A DNA stretch of 64,000 bases, taken from the NCBI GenBank assembly GCA_028293625.1, contig JAQGOL010000024.1:186001-250000 (forward strand). The letters are read 5' to 3'. A program made the translations under genes and the position numbers. The notes beneath the pieces are model-generated. The model was not told where the DNA came from and ran no database searches. It was given only the letters and a program-made list of their open reading frames with translations. Origin of the DNA: Chthoniobacteraceae bacterium. Its GTDB lineage: Bacteria; Verrucomicrobiota; Verrucomicrobiia; Chthoniobacterales; Chthoniobacteraceae. Shown in pieces: positions 26,539-34,704 of the stretch. The first letter of the stretch is position 1, and the number at the start of each line of letters is the position of its first letter.

Positions 26539-28488
26539 ATGAAGTATCTGGGACTCACTCTATTAGTGCTCGCGTTCGCCACGAGCCAACTTTTGATTGG
26601 CGGGGCGCGAATGCTATTTTGTCTTCCTGTATACGGAATATTAGCCATCGTTTCGGTCTGCGCGGTCGTGCCGCGGTGGCGTCCGGTCGGTAAACTTCCG
26701 TTTGGCAGTTTGCTGACAAGCCTGCTGTTTTTTGGCTACATCGTCGTCCAAACACGGTTTGCCCCGGTGGAGTATCTCGCCCGTAATGATCTTTTTATCG
26801 TGCTTGGCAGCTTGATGGTGTATCTGTTAACGGCTGTTTTTTTTGTGCGTGCCGAGGAACGCCGTTTCGTTCTTTTTGGCCTGCTTGGATTGGCCGCCGC
26901 GCAGCTGATCCTGGGGGCAATTCAGTTTCGTGAAGGCAACCAATATATGCCTTTTGCGTGGATGCAGCGCTCGGACACCTGGTGGCGGGCCAGTGGATTT
27001 TACATTTCACCCAATCATTTCGCCGGTTTGGTGGAGGTTATTGGACTTATGGCTATTAGTATGGCGCTATGGAGTAAACGATCCGTTTTGGAGCGGCTCG
27101 TGATGGCCTACCTGGGCGCTTGTTGCGTGATTGGCGTTGCCATTTCAGGCAGCCGGGGCGGATATCTCGCTCTGATCTCGGGCTCGGTATGCCTGCTCGT
27201 TTTGAGTTTATGGACGTGCCGTTATTTTTATCGCGGCCGATGGGCGCTCATTGCCGTCTCAACCGTGGTCGCCGCCACGCTGGTGTGCGCAATTGCTGTT
27301 AGTTTGATGTTTCAAAGTGCTTCACTCCAAAAGCGTTTTTTTGACATCCGTGATCCCGGCAATATGCGCTTTCTTCTATGGGGTGCGGCTTTGGAGCAAT
27401 TCCATCTTGAACCGATCTGGGGTACTGGCAGCGGCACCTACATTTCTTATGGCCGCACATATCGCGATCCGCAGGTTCAGAATGATCCGGTTTTTGTACA
27501 CAACGATTATCTTCACCTGCTGGCCGAATACGGGATGGTGGGAGCGGCGGGTTTCCTGCTTTTTTTCGCGTGGCACGGAGTGAGCAGTTTCAGGTCAATC
27601 GGGAAGTTGGCGCGCCAGGTGCGTGAGATGGGAGAGACCCGGGGCGACGCCCTGGCGTTGCATCTTGGAGCCATGAGTGCCGTTAGCGCGTATGTGGTGC
27701 ATTCAGTTGTTGACTTCAATTTGCATATCCCTGCCAACGCGCTGGTAATGGCGATGGTATTTGGGATAGTCGCAAATCCGGGCGTGACCCAGGCATCATC
27801 CAAATGGAGCGCTAAAGTGGGTGAATGGACAATTAAGATTGCGCTATTTGCTATCGGAATGTTTGTGCTTGTATATGGAGTGCCTCTTATTCGTGGCGAA
27901 TGGTATGCGGAATTTACTCGGCGCGCGTTGCTTAGCTATCAGCTCGCTGAAACACGCGCGCTGGCCGGTGAAGCGATCAAGCTCGATCCCTCAAATCCCG
28001 AAGTCTATTTTTATGCGGGCGAGGCCGCGCGCGAGATGGCAAACAACCAAACGGGCGATGTGCCCGCGCTTCAGGAGGAGGCAATCGGGATGTTTAAGAG
28101 GGGGCTTGAATTGTTTCCAGACGACAGCCGCACGATGGTAAAACTGGCCGAGGCTTATGATCAGGCAAAGCGATTTGACGAAGCCGAGGAGATTCTGGCG
28201 CGGGCTTACGAAATCGATCCTAACTCGCTTTATGTGCACGCCTATTACGGGATGCATTATCGGGATCAGGGGCTTATTTTAGAAGCTGCCAACGAATTCC
28301 AGATTGCCAAGGAACTCGATCGCGACAGCGTATTTAAGGTCGCCCAGATTGGTTTTGCCGAAGTCCAAAAAGTGCTCGCTACCTTGCCCTTAACTCCGCA
28401 GCCGGAGGAGAGTGAGTCGATGGATCCGGAAGCGGACTCGCAGGCTGAGCCGTCCGACACGGAAGATCCTGTCGAGCCCCCTCAATAA
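26539..28488 (+). CDS. O-antigen-ligase-like membrane protein with C-terminal TPRs
   Basis: A 649-aa protein. I chose ATG 26539 (MKYLGLTLLVLAFATSQLL) over GTG 26494 because it starts at the first membrane helix. Residues 1-450 hold about ten to twelve hydrophobic segments. The Wzy_C/WaaL-like loop contains GTGSGTYISYGRTYRDP and VHNDYLHLLAEYGMVG, whose His is the conserved catalytic candidate. Residues 460-620 are tetratricopeptide repeats: LAGEAIKLDPSNPEVYFYAG, MFKRGLELFPDDSRTMVKLAE and ILARAYEIDPNSLYVHAYYG. The tail is acidic. The family joins or polymerises surface glycans in the outer leaflet of the inner membrane; this TPR-bearing type may instead glycosylate exported proteins or polymers. 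No other glycan genes adjoin it. Confidence 0.88.
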   Translation: MKYLGLTLLVLAFATSQLLIGGARMLFCLPVYGILAIVSVCAVVPRWRPVGKLPFGSLLTSLLFFGYIVVQTRFAPVEYLARNDLFIVLGSLMVYLLTAVFFVRAEERRFVLFGLLGLAAAQLILGAIQFREGNQYMPFAWMQRSDTWWRASGFYISPNHFAGLVEVIGLMAISMALWSKRSVLERLVMAYLGACCVIGVAISGSRGGYLALISGSVCLLVLSLWTCRYFYRGRWALIAVSTVVAATLVCAIAVSLMFQSASLQKRFFDIRDPGNMRFLLWGAALEQFHLEPIWGTGSGTYISYGRTYRDPQVQNDPVFVHNDYLHLLAEYGMVGAAGFLLFFAWHGVSSFRSIGKLARQVREMGETRGDALALHLGAMSAVSAYVVHSVVDFNLHIPANALVMAMVFGIVANPGVTQASSKWSAKVGEWTIKIALFAIGMFVLVYGVPLIRGEWYAEFTRRALLSYQLAETRALAGEAIKLDPSNPEVYFYAGEAAREMANNQTGDVPALQEEAIGMFKRGLELFPDDSRTMVKLAEAYDQAKRFDEAEEILARAYEIDPNSLYVHAYYGMHYRDQGLILEAANEFQIAKELDRDSVFKVAQIGFAEVQKVLATLPLTPQPEESESMDPEADSQAEPSDTEDPVEPPQ

Positions 28489-28562
28489 GACGGTTGGCCA
28501 GGTGAGTGCGCGAGCAGGGTGGTTCCTCCGGAGATAAAACCATCACTTTAACGCACGCCGTG

Positions 28563-28592
28563 TTGTCAATTGCGTTGCGGCTCGGATAGATA
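28563..28592 (+). promoter_or_regulatory. Candidate sigma-70 promoter
   Basis: TTGTCA (28563-28568), 18 bases, TAGATA (28587-28592) stands just before GTG 28600. If used, the transcript for the membrane protein and dGTPase would have almost no leader. Spacing and hexamers are acceptable but not strong. Confidence 0.35.
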
Positions 28593-28599
28593 AAACCTC

Positions 28600-28917
28600 G
28601 TGCTGAAATTAATCCTTCAAATCAGCAAAGGTCTGATTCGCAACGGGAATGCCCGGAGAACACTCATGTTTTACGGCATGCTGGTCGCACTGGGGATGCT
28701 TTTTGCAGGCTCGACGTTTCTCGATGGCTGCTTGCGCGAGCATGCTTTGCTTTTTCTTGGATACTGGGCCGCCTGTGCCTGGATCACTTTTTCCGCTATG
28801 CTTTTGGCGTTTTTCGATCTGCTCCTGGTACGAGCCGCGGCTCGCCGGGAGCGGCGGCGCCTTGAGCGTGATGCCCTGGGCCAGGCCGCTCCCTCACATG
28901 ATGAGAACCCGCGTTGA
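28600..28917 (+). CDS. Small two-helix membrane protein, hypothetical
   Basis: A 105-aa protein from GTG 28600. Two hydrophobic segments (MFYGMLVALGMLFAGSTFL; LLFLGYWAACAWITFSAML and on) are followed by a basic cytoplasmic tail (VRAAARRERRRLERDALG). A basic N-terminus before the first helix suggests both ends face the cytoplasm. It overlaps the start of the dGTPase gene by 20 bases, so the two are translationally coupled. The family is not recognised; small proteins like this often sit before dgt in related genomes, but that is memory, not tested here. Confidence 0.75.
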   Translation: MLKLILQISKGLIRNGNARRTLMFYGMLVALGMLFAGSTFLDGCLREHALLFLGYWAACAWITFSAMLLAFFDLLLVRAAARRERRRLERDALGQAAPSHDENPR

Positions 28918-30115
28918 AGTCGAACAGATCGAACGGGAAAAACTCGCTCCGTATGCTCAGAAATCAGGCGATTCGGGGGGACGCGAGCACCCGGAGCCAA
29001 GGCATCCCTTTCGCACCGAATACGAGCGGGATCGGGCGCGAATCATTCATTCGCGGGCATTCCGGCGGCTTGAATATAAAACGCAGGTTTTTTTAACGGG
29101 CACCGGCGATCATCTGCGCACGCGGCTCACCCACACGATGGAAGTGGCCTCAATCAGCCGCACCATCGCGCGCGCGCTGGGATTAAATGAAGATCTCACC
29201 GAGGCGATCGCGCTTGGGCACGATCTGGGGCATTCGCCGTTTGGGCATTCGGGCGAGAAAGAACTCAATGAGCTCATGCGCGAGCACGGCGGGTTTAACC
29301 ACAACACCCAGAGCCTCCGCATTGTTAAGCTCATTGAGGAGAAGTATCCGCGGTTTTCGGGGCTGAACCTTTCCTGGGAAGTGCGCGAGGGCCTCTCAAA
29401 GCACTCAAAATTTTATGATCTTCCCTCCTCGGCGTCGCTGGATGAGGGGCGCGTGTCGCCTTCGCTTGAAGCGCAAATTGCCGATCTGGCTGACGAAATT
29501 ACCTATTACAGCCATGACCTTGATGATGGTCTCGATTTTTCACTTATCACCGCGAGGCAACTTTCCGGTTTGGAAGTCTGGCAGCAAAGCGCGGAGGAAG
29601 TGCGCGCTCATTTTCCAAAGCTTCGCGGCAAGGAACTCGCAAGTTATGCGATCCGCTTCATGATCGATCGTCAGGTGCACGATGTGATCAACACAAGCTC
29701 GCAGCTTATTCGCGCGGCTGATGTGCAAAGCGTCGAGGCGGTGCGTCGTCACGCCACCCCTCTCATTGCTTATAGCGAGCAGCTCCTGCACGCGAACCGA
29801 AAGCTGCGGCGGTTTTTATACAAAAATCTTTATTACAACACGAAGGTCGATTCCGTGAATCTGCGAGCTTGCGCCATGCTGCGCGCCGTGTTTGAGGCAT
29901 ACCTGCGCGAACCCAAATTACTCGGTATCTCAACCACTCGCCGCCTTCGTAAAGAGGGGCTCCACAGAACGGTCTGTGATTACCTTTCCGGTATGACTGA
30001 CCGTTACGTTCTTGAAGAGTACGAACGGCTTTGCCTGCCCCGGCACGATTCGATTGGTCCCCGGATTGAGCCCCTCCAGCCGTGTCCCAGCCGGCTCAGC
30101 CGTTTTCGGGAATAG
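28898..30115 (+). CDS. dgt: Deoxyguanosinetriphosphate triphosphohydrolase-like protein
   Basis: A 405-aa HD-domain dNTPase that cleaves dGTP or other dNTPs to nucleoside and triphosphate. The metal site is RLTHTMEV, LGHDLGHSPFGHSG (His-Asp pair) and EITYYSHDLDDGL. The N-terminal phrase FRTEYERDRARIIHSRAFRRLEYKTQVF is the family start, so the true start is ATG 28898 or the adjacent ATG 28901, not the longer frame from 28649, whose extra residues are a shadow of the preceding gene. Length fits the type II dgt family. It overlaps the upstream membrane protein gene by 20 bases. Confidence 0.95.
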   Translation: MMRTRVEVEQIEREKLAPYAQKSGDSGGREHPEPRHPFRTEYERDRARIIHSRAFRRLEYKTQVFLTGTGDHLRTRLTHTMEVASISRTIARALGLNEDLTEAIALGHDLGHSPFGHSGEKELNELMREHGGFNHNTQSLRIVKLIEEKYPRFSGLNLSWEVREGLSKHSKFYDLPSSASLDEGRVSPSLEAQIADLADEITYYSHDLDDGLDFSLITARQLSGLEVWQQSAEEVRAHFPKLRGKELASYAIRFMIDRQVHDVINTSSQLIRAADVQSVEAVRRHATPLIAYSEQLLHANRKLRRFLYKNLYYNTKVDSVNLRACAMLRAVFEAYLREPKLLGISTTRRLRKEGLHRTVCDYLSGMTDRYVLEEYERLCLPRHDSIGPRIEPLQPCPSRLSRFRE

Positions 30116-30135
30116 GCCTGCGCCCGGCGCAGCGC

Positions 30136-30774
30136 TCATCCCACCAGCCGTTCTTCATTCAAATGACGGATAAGGGAGCGGAGCCGGTCGCTGATGCGAA
30201 GCCGGGTGAGCAGCTCCTGCCGGCGCTGGGCATCGCGAACGAAGGTATGGGAAACGATGTCGGCAATCATCTCCGGGTCGGAAACCTTGGCGAGCTGCTC
30301 GTCGATCGACGCCGGGATATTAAGTCCGTCCTCACGCAATTCAGTGCAAAGTTGAAGCACTTTGTTGCTGAGCGCTTCGGTTTCGATGGTGTCGCTCGAC
30401 TCGCTTTTGAGCTCCTGGTACTCAGCAATCCGGAACGGCTTTTCCTGCACGAAACGCGTCAGCTGCACACGGGTCAGTCCAAGCAACACCAGGTTGGAGG
30501 TTCCGTCAGGCTGGCCTACGCAAGCGCGCACCAGTCCGAGCCCGGCTATGTGATGGAAATCGTCCGCGGTGCGCGCTTCCTCCACGCCGGGTTTCATCAG
30601 CGCGATGCAAAACATTCGGTGATGTTCCAGGCAAAAGCTGAGCATCTGACGATAGCGGGGTTCAAATATCCGTAATGGCATCAGCGTCTTGGGAAAAAGG
30701 GTCGCGCCGGGCAGCACCATCAGCGGAGTTTCGTGCGGCAATGGAAGGGATTGGGATTGGGCGATGTTTTTCAC
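30136..30774 (-). CDS. Lon N-terminal (LON substrate-binding) domain protein
   Basis: A 212-aa protein formed by the LON_substr_bdg domain without the AAA+ and protease parts: LMVLPGATLFPKTLMPLRIF, EPRYRQMLSFCLEHHRMFCI, GLGLVRACVGQPDGTSNLVL and RVQLTRFVQEKPFRIAEYQ. It ends with a helical segment (LLTRLRISDRLRSLIRHL). Stand-alone members are widespread and of unsettled role. The start is GTG 30774. It ends 20 bases from the dgt stop in tail-to-tail orientation and its start faces the methyltransferase gene at 30832. Confidence 0.93.
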   Translation of the reverse strand: MKNIAQSQSLPLPHETPLMVLPGATLFPKTLMPLRIFEPRYRQMLSFCLEHHRMFCIALMKPGVEEARTADDFHHIAGLGLVRACVGQPDGTSNLVLLGLTRVQLTRFVQEKPFRIAEYQELKSESSDTIETEALSNKVLQLCTELREDGLNIPASIDEQLAKVSDPEMIADIVSHTFVRDAQRRQELLTRLRISDRLRSLIRHLNEERLVG

Positions 30775-30831
30775 TCCAAGAGAGATTAATTATAGCACAC
30801 CGATTGCCCGATGGCCCGCTAGGATAGTTGG

Positions 30832-31683
30832 ATGAAGAGCGATCCCGCCGTATTTGAACTTGTGAGCGTAAAATCGGGGGTCCAAAGCCTCCGGTGCCGG
30901 ACCACGGGCGAGGTTTTTCATCCGGTGGTTGGCCCGATGATCGAGGCGCGCATTCTCCATGTGCGCCAGCAGCGGTTGATTGAGCGTGCGGCCACGGTCA
31001 ACGGCCCTTTCATCATTTGGGACGTGGGCCTTGGCGCCGCGGCCAATGCAATCGCGGTCATTGAAGCGTTTGAAGAGACTGATTCCCGTATCGAGTTGCA
31101 TAGCTTTGACCAAACAACCGAGCCGCTCCGTTTCGCACTTGAACACGCGAGTGAACTTGGATACTTGGCGCCACATCTCGACAAGGCCGCCGGATTGCTC
31201 ACCAATCAAACGCGGCCCGGCCCGCTTCAATGGAAACTGCATGTGAGCGACTTTCGAGAGTTGATCAAGAGCGCCCCGTTGCCGGCGCCGCACGCCATTC
31301 TCTACGATCCCTATTCGGCCGGAAAAAACCCGGGAATGTGGACGCTCGAGCATTTTGAAAACCTCCGTGCCCGCCTCGATGAGGAGGTGCCATGCATGCT
31401 GACCAATTACACCCGTTCGACCGCGGTCCGCGTCACATTGCTGCTGGCGGGCTTTTTCGTCGGACACGGCGAGGGTGTTGGCGAAAAGGATCAAACCACC
31501 GTCGCTTCCAATTCAACCACGTTGATAGACAAGCCGCTCAATGCCACCTGGTTGAATCGGGTCCGATTTTCGACCAAAGGAGCGCCGCTGCGTGCAGGGG
31601 AGAAGGAGGGCCCGATTGGCGAAAAGGATTGGACGCGGCTGCTTGAGCATCCTCAATTCCGGGCACAAAATGCGTCCGCTTAA
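30832..31683 (+). CDS. MnmD/MnmC-type tRNA methyltransferase domain protein
   Basis: A 283-aa Rossmann-fold methyltransferase related to the methyltransferase half of MnmC, which adds the last methyl group of mnm5(s2)U34 in tRNA. The family features are [21 protein letters not shown] near the N-terminus, the AdoMet site [16 protein letters not shown] (Asp-Val-Gly-Leu-Gly), [13 protein letters not shown], then [17 protein letters not shown] and [19 protein letters not shown]. The oxidase half is absent, as in other stand-alone MnmD proteins. AGGAT lies 7 bases before the ATG. Its stop codon TAA overlaps the ruvB stop on the other strand. Confidence 0.88.
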   Translation: MKSDPAVFELVSVKSGVQSLRCRTTGEVFHPVVGPMIEARILHVRQQRLIERAATVNGPFIIWDVGLGAAANAIAVIEAFEETDSRIELHSFDQTTEPLRFALEHASELGYLAPHLDKAAGLLTNQTRPGPLQWKLHVSDFRELIKSAPLPAPHAILYDPYSAGKNPGMWTLEHFENLRARLDEEVPCMLTNYTRSTAVRVTLLLAGFFVGHGEGVGEKDQTTVASNSTTLIDKPLNATWLNRVRFSTKGAPLRAGEKEGPIGEKDWTRLLEHPQFRAQNASA

Positions 31684-32696
31684 AGAAGATTGCCCTCACG
31701 GAGAGGGGGAGTAAGGCCGAGTTTGCGGTAGGCTGCGGGCATGGCGACACGGCCCTGTGGAGTGCGTTTTAAGTAGCCTTGCATGATGAGGTAGGGCTCG
31801 TTGACATCCTCCAGGGTGCCGGCTTCTTCGCCAATCGCGACGCCCAGTGAGTTTAATCCCACCGGCCCGCCGCCAAACTTGTGCACAAGCGCTTCAAGAA
31901 TGCGCTTATCCATTTCGTCAAATCCATCGGCGTCGATGTCGAGCATGGCGAGGGCGGCATCGGCAACGTCGCGGGTGATGCGGTTATCGGCGCGCACCTG
32001 GGCAAAATCGCGTACCCAGCGCAGCAGATTATTGGCGACGCGTGGCGTGCCCCGGGCACGGGCGGCAATCTCCAGGGCGCCTGCTTCGTCGATAGTCACG
32101 CTGATCAGTCCTGCGCTACGAAGGATAATTATTTGAAGCTCAGCAGCGGTATAATAATCGAGCCGCGGATTCATCCCAAAGCGTGAACGGAGCGGTGCGC
32201 TGATCATCCCTGAGCGGGTCGTTGCTCCGATGAGAGTAAACTTCGGCAAATTTAATCGCACACTGCGCGCGTTGGGCCCTTGATCAATAATGATGTCGAG
32301 TTTGAAGTCTTCCATCGCCGGATAGAGATACTCCTCGATGGCAGGCTGAAGCCGGTGGATCTCGTCGATAAAGAGAATGTCGCCACGTTCCAAGGTTGTA
32401 AGCAGACCGGCGAGATCGCCCGCTTTTTCGATGGTCGGTCCGCTCGTGCTCTTAACCTTGACGCCCATTGCGTGGGCCAGGATGTAGGCGAGCGTTGTTT
32501 TTCCCAAGCCAGGCGGTCCGCTAAAAAGCACATGATCAAGCACATCGCCGCGCTGGAGGGCGGCCTGCACCATCAGTTCGAGACGCAGGCAGATTTTTTC
32601 CTGTCCAGCAAACTCGCTGAACATCGGGGGGCGCAACGAAACGTCAAAGGGTGCGTCGGGCGATTGGGGAAGGGATTGAGCGGGATGATCAGCCAA
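31680..32696 (-). CDS. ruvB: Holliday junction DNA helicase RuvB
   Basis: A 338-aa AAA+ motor that drives Holliday-junction branch migration with RuvA. The N-terminal [21 protein letters not shown], Walker [20 protein letters not shown], Walker [12 protein letters not shown], sensor [20 protein letters not shown] and the C-terminal winged helix ([30 protein letters not shown]) are all present. Length is normal. The start is TTG 32696 after CCATTCCC. ruvA and ruvC are not in the window. The stop codon is shared tail-to-tail with the preceding methyltransferase gene. Confidence 0.97.
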   Translation of the reverse strand: MADHPAQSLPQSPDAPFDVSLRPPMFSEFAGQEKICLRLELMVQAALQRGDVLDHVLFSGPPGLGKTTLAYILAHAMGVKVKSTSGPTIEKAGDLAGLLTTLERGDILFIDEIHRLQPAIEEYLYPAMEDFKLDIIIDQGPNARSVRLNLPKFTLIGATTRSGMISAPLRSRFGMNPRLDYYTAAELQIIILRSAGLISVTIDEAGALEIAARARGTPRVANNLLRWVRDFAQVRADNRITRDVADAALAMLDIDADGFDEMDKRILEALVHKFGGGPVGLNSLGVAIGEEAGTLEDVNEPYLIMQGYLKRTPQGRVAMPAAYRKLGLTPPLREGNLL

Positions 32697-32747
32697 GGGA
32701 ATGGAGTGGGATGTGCAGTCGAGCTGCGTCGGCTTCCCATTTATCCA

Positions 32748-33149
32748 TCAATCCTTTAATCCATCAATCTCCTCTTCCTCCGCAGGCTGAGCGAGCCGGG
32801 CCTCAAGCATCTGTTCGTGAAGGGCTTCGTCCATTCCTTCGGCCAGCAATTCCTCGGCGATGTTCACTCCGTCGTCGGGCCCCATGTTTTCAACATGATG
32901 GCCAGCTTCGCAGATAATCATATCGCGTTCGGAAACCATGATACTCATTTCATTTTCCTCGTCGCCGCTATTGCTGACATGCCCGCCGTGCAGTTCACAT
33001 TTTGCCTGCTGCCAATCTTCGTCGCTGAATTGCGAGTGCCCGTTGATTAGAGCGATCTCGTGCGCGCGAATCCGCACGGTATCCGCGTTGGGGGTGCCCA
33101 GCCCTTCAGAGTGCTGGAGGATTTTAGCGGAGGTGGGTCTCATACTCAT
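32748..33149 (-). CDS. DUF2934-like protein with acidic tail
   Basis: A 133-aa protein from ATG 33149 (MSMRPTSAKILQHSEG); an in-frame ATG at 33194 is possible but adds hydrophobic residues unlike the rest. Residues 18-50 (VRIRAHEIALINGHSQ, then DEDWQQAKCEL) match the DUF2934 pattern of Arg-x-x-A-x-E-I, Gly and W-x-x-A-E-x-x-L. The remainder is acidic: MVSERDMIICEAGHHVENMG, and a Glu-rich end. Function is unknown. DUF2934 proteins are frequent in Acidobacteria, Verrucomicrobia and Proteobacteria. It lies 51 bases upstream of ruvB on the same strand. Confidence 0.65.
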   Translation of the reverse strand: MSMRPTSAKILQHSEGLGTPNADTVRIRAHEIALINGHSQFSDEDWQQAKCELHGGHVSNSGDEENEMSIMVSERDMIICEAGHHVENMGPDDGVNIAEELLAEGMDEALHEQMLEARLAQPAEEEEIDGLKD

Positions 33150-33261
33150 ATCTACAAGTAAGACGATCCGGGAAGGGAGCAAGGTCGACTTCAATTTGGA
33201 AAGCGGAGGCGTTGGCCTTGCGTGCCTTTCTTTTTCAAACTATCGGGAACCGTTCACTTTT

Positions 33262-33528
33262 ATGAAACAGATCAAACTCAGCGGTCGTGAAAGGGCGGTA
33301 GTGCGAGCCATGGATTTTACCAACGGTTCCGTTGGGGAGGAATTGCTTTACCGCACCAATCTGGATCCCGAAGACCTTGTCGATACGTTGAACGCTTTGG
33401 TTGGCCTCGGTTATGCCGAGATGGTTCCACCCGCCGAGGAAACCACGGTGGCAGAATTCCGGACCGTGCTCTTTGAAATGAATCCATCGTACGCGTTTGA
33501 GCTCCGCGCGGCTATTGCGCGGCTTTAA
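33262..33528 (+). CDS. Small hypothetical protein, winged-helix-like
   Basis: An 88-aa protein from ATG 33262 (MKQIKLSGRERAVVRAMDF). Helices and turns such as NGSVGEELLYRTNLDPEDLVD and TLNALVGLGYAEMV resemble a small winged-helix domain, with a C-terminal part FRTVLFEMNPSYAFELRAAI. It is found as a small stand-alone gene here; the family is not recognised. Its stop TAA overlaps the stop of the ABC ATPase gene on the other strand. The frame continues upstream to 32938 but that part is the shadow of the DUF2934 gene. Confidence 0.75.
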   Translation: MKQIKLSGRERAVVRAMDFTNGSVGEELLYRTNLDPEDLVDTLNALVGLGYAEMVPPAEETTVAEFRTVLFEMNPSYAFELRAAIARL

Positions 33529-34517
33529 GAGGGAGCTTGCTCGTTGCGCTGTTCCTGAAAGAGCTGGCGGATAACTTCCTCAACGGGCGGCTCATGCACG
33601 CTGATATCGGTCACCTTGCATGTGGTAAGTATCTCGCGGCAAATCTCACTGACCTTTGCGCGCGGCACCTTGATGCGGACCGTTTGCGCGCCTTGTTCAA
33701 GTACTTCGCCAAAAAGCCCGAACGCACATTGGTGCGTTCCTTCAAGGGTAAGATCAATAATCTTATGGGTGGCAAAACGGTCATGGATGGAGCTGAGGGC
33801 GCCATCGAAAAAGATTTTCCCTCGGTCAATAATGATCACCCGCGCGCAAAGGGCCTCAATATCCTGCATGTAATGGCTGGTGAGCATCGTCACAATCCGA
33901 TGCTCGCCATTGTAGAGCCGGAGAAATTCGCGCACTTTTTTCTGGCTGGTGACATCGAGACCGATGGTTGGTTCATCCAGAAAAAGCACCTTGGGCGAAT
34001 GCAAAAGCGCGGCGATGAGCTCCATCTTCATTCGTTCTCCAAGGCTTAACTCGCGTACCATCACATCGAGCTTGTCCGTGACATCGAGCAGTTCGGTAAG
34101 CCCGCCCACCATGCTTTTGAACTGATTGCGGTCTATGCCATAAATAGCCCTGTTTAACTCAAGCGATTCACGCGCCGGCAGATCCCACCAGAGCGCGTTT
34201 TTTTGCCCCATCAAAAGTGAAAACTGACGTTTTAACACATCCGGCCGCTCCCAAGGAACGTGGCCAAGCACCCTGGCTGTGCCGCTGGTTGGATTTAATA
34301 ACCCGGAGAGCATTTTAAGGACCGTCGTTTTTCCTGCGCCGTTGGGTCCCAAAAAACCGACAAACTCGCCTTCTTCGATTGAAAAAGTCACGTCGTCGGC
34401 CGCGCGCACGTCCTGATAGTCACGCCGGCCAAGACCCTTGATTGCGCCCCATAGCCCGGGCGCCTTTTTATAGGTGCGATAGACTTTTGTTAATCCGTGG
34501 GCTTCGATGGCGCTCAT
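33525..34517 (-). CDS. ABC-2-type exporter ATP-binding protein
   Basis: A 330-aa ATPase from ATG 34517 (MSAIEAHGLTKVYRTYKK); ATG 34556 in frame is an alternative. Walker A is FLGPNGAGKTTVLKMLSG, the Q loop LLMGQKNALWWDLPA, the signature LSLGERMKMELIAALLHSP, Walker B VLFLDEPTIGLD, and the His switch MLTSHYMQD. The C-terminal 90 residues are the extension typical of ABC-2 exporters. The YKKAPGLWGAIKGL phrase recalls ATPases that pair with two ABC-2 permeases, but no permease adjoins; the neighbours are convergent and divergent genes. The substrate is unknown. Confidence 0.93.
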   Translation of the reverse strand: MSAIEAHGLTKVYRTYKKAPGLWGAIKGLGRRDYQDVRAADDVTFSIEEGEFVGFLGPNGAGKTTVLKMLSGLLNPTSGTARVLGHVPWERPDVLKRQFSLLMGQKNALWWDLPARESLELNRAIYGIDRNQFKSMVGGLTELLDVTDKLDVMVRELSLGERMKMELIAALLHSPKVLFLDEPTIGLDVTSQKKVREFLRLYNGEHRIVTMLTSHYMQDIEALCARVIIIDRGKIFFDGALSSIHDRFATHKIIDLTLEGTHQCAFGLFGEVLEQGAQTVRIKVPRAKVSEICREILTTCKVTDISVHEPPVEEVIRQLFQEQRNEQAPS

Positions 34518-34704
34518 TGTAAGGGGCGACTTTGCACATTCGCCGGCATCCGACAATCTTTCGCGGCAAGCGCCTCAGATTTGAGAGGGGATTTGCGCGC
34601 TTCGCTATTGATTGCCGTTAAGTAAAAATAGCTAACCGAAATCGTATAGATGCAGGCTCGTTTGGGGAGGCAGTTCCGATTTTGCCTTGGAAAAACCCAC
34701 CAAT

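Noticed and set aside
28600-30115. Frameshifted single gene spanning the small membrane protein and dGTPase
   Set aside because: Both frames have their own start and family-like content, and the 20-base overlap is a normal coupled arrangement.
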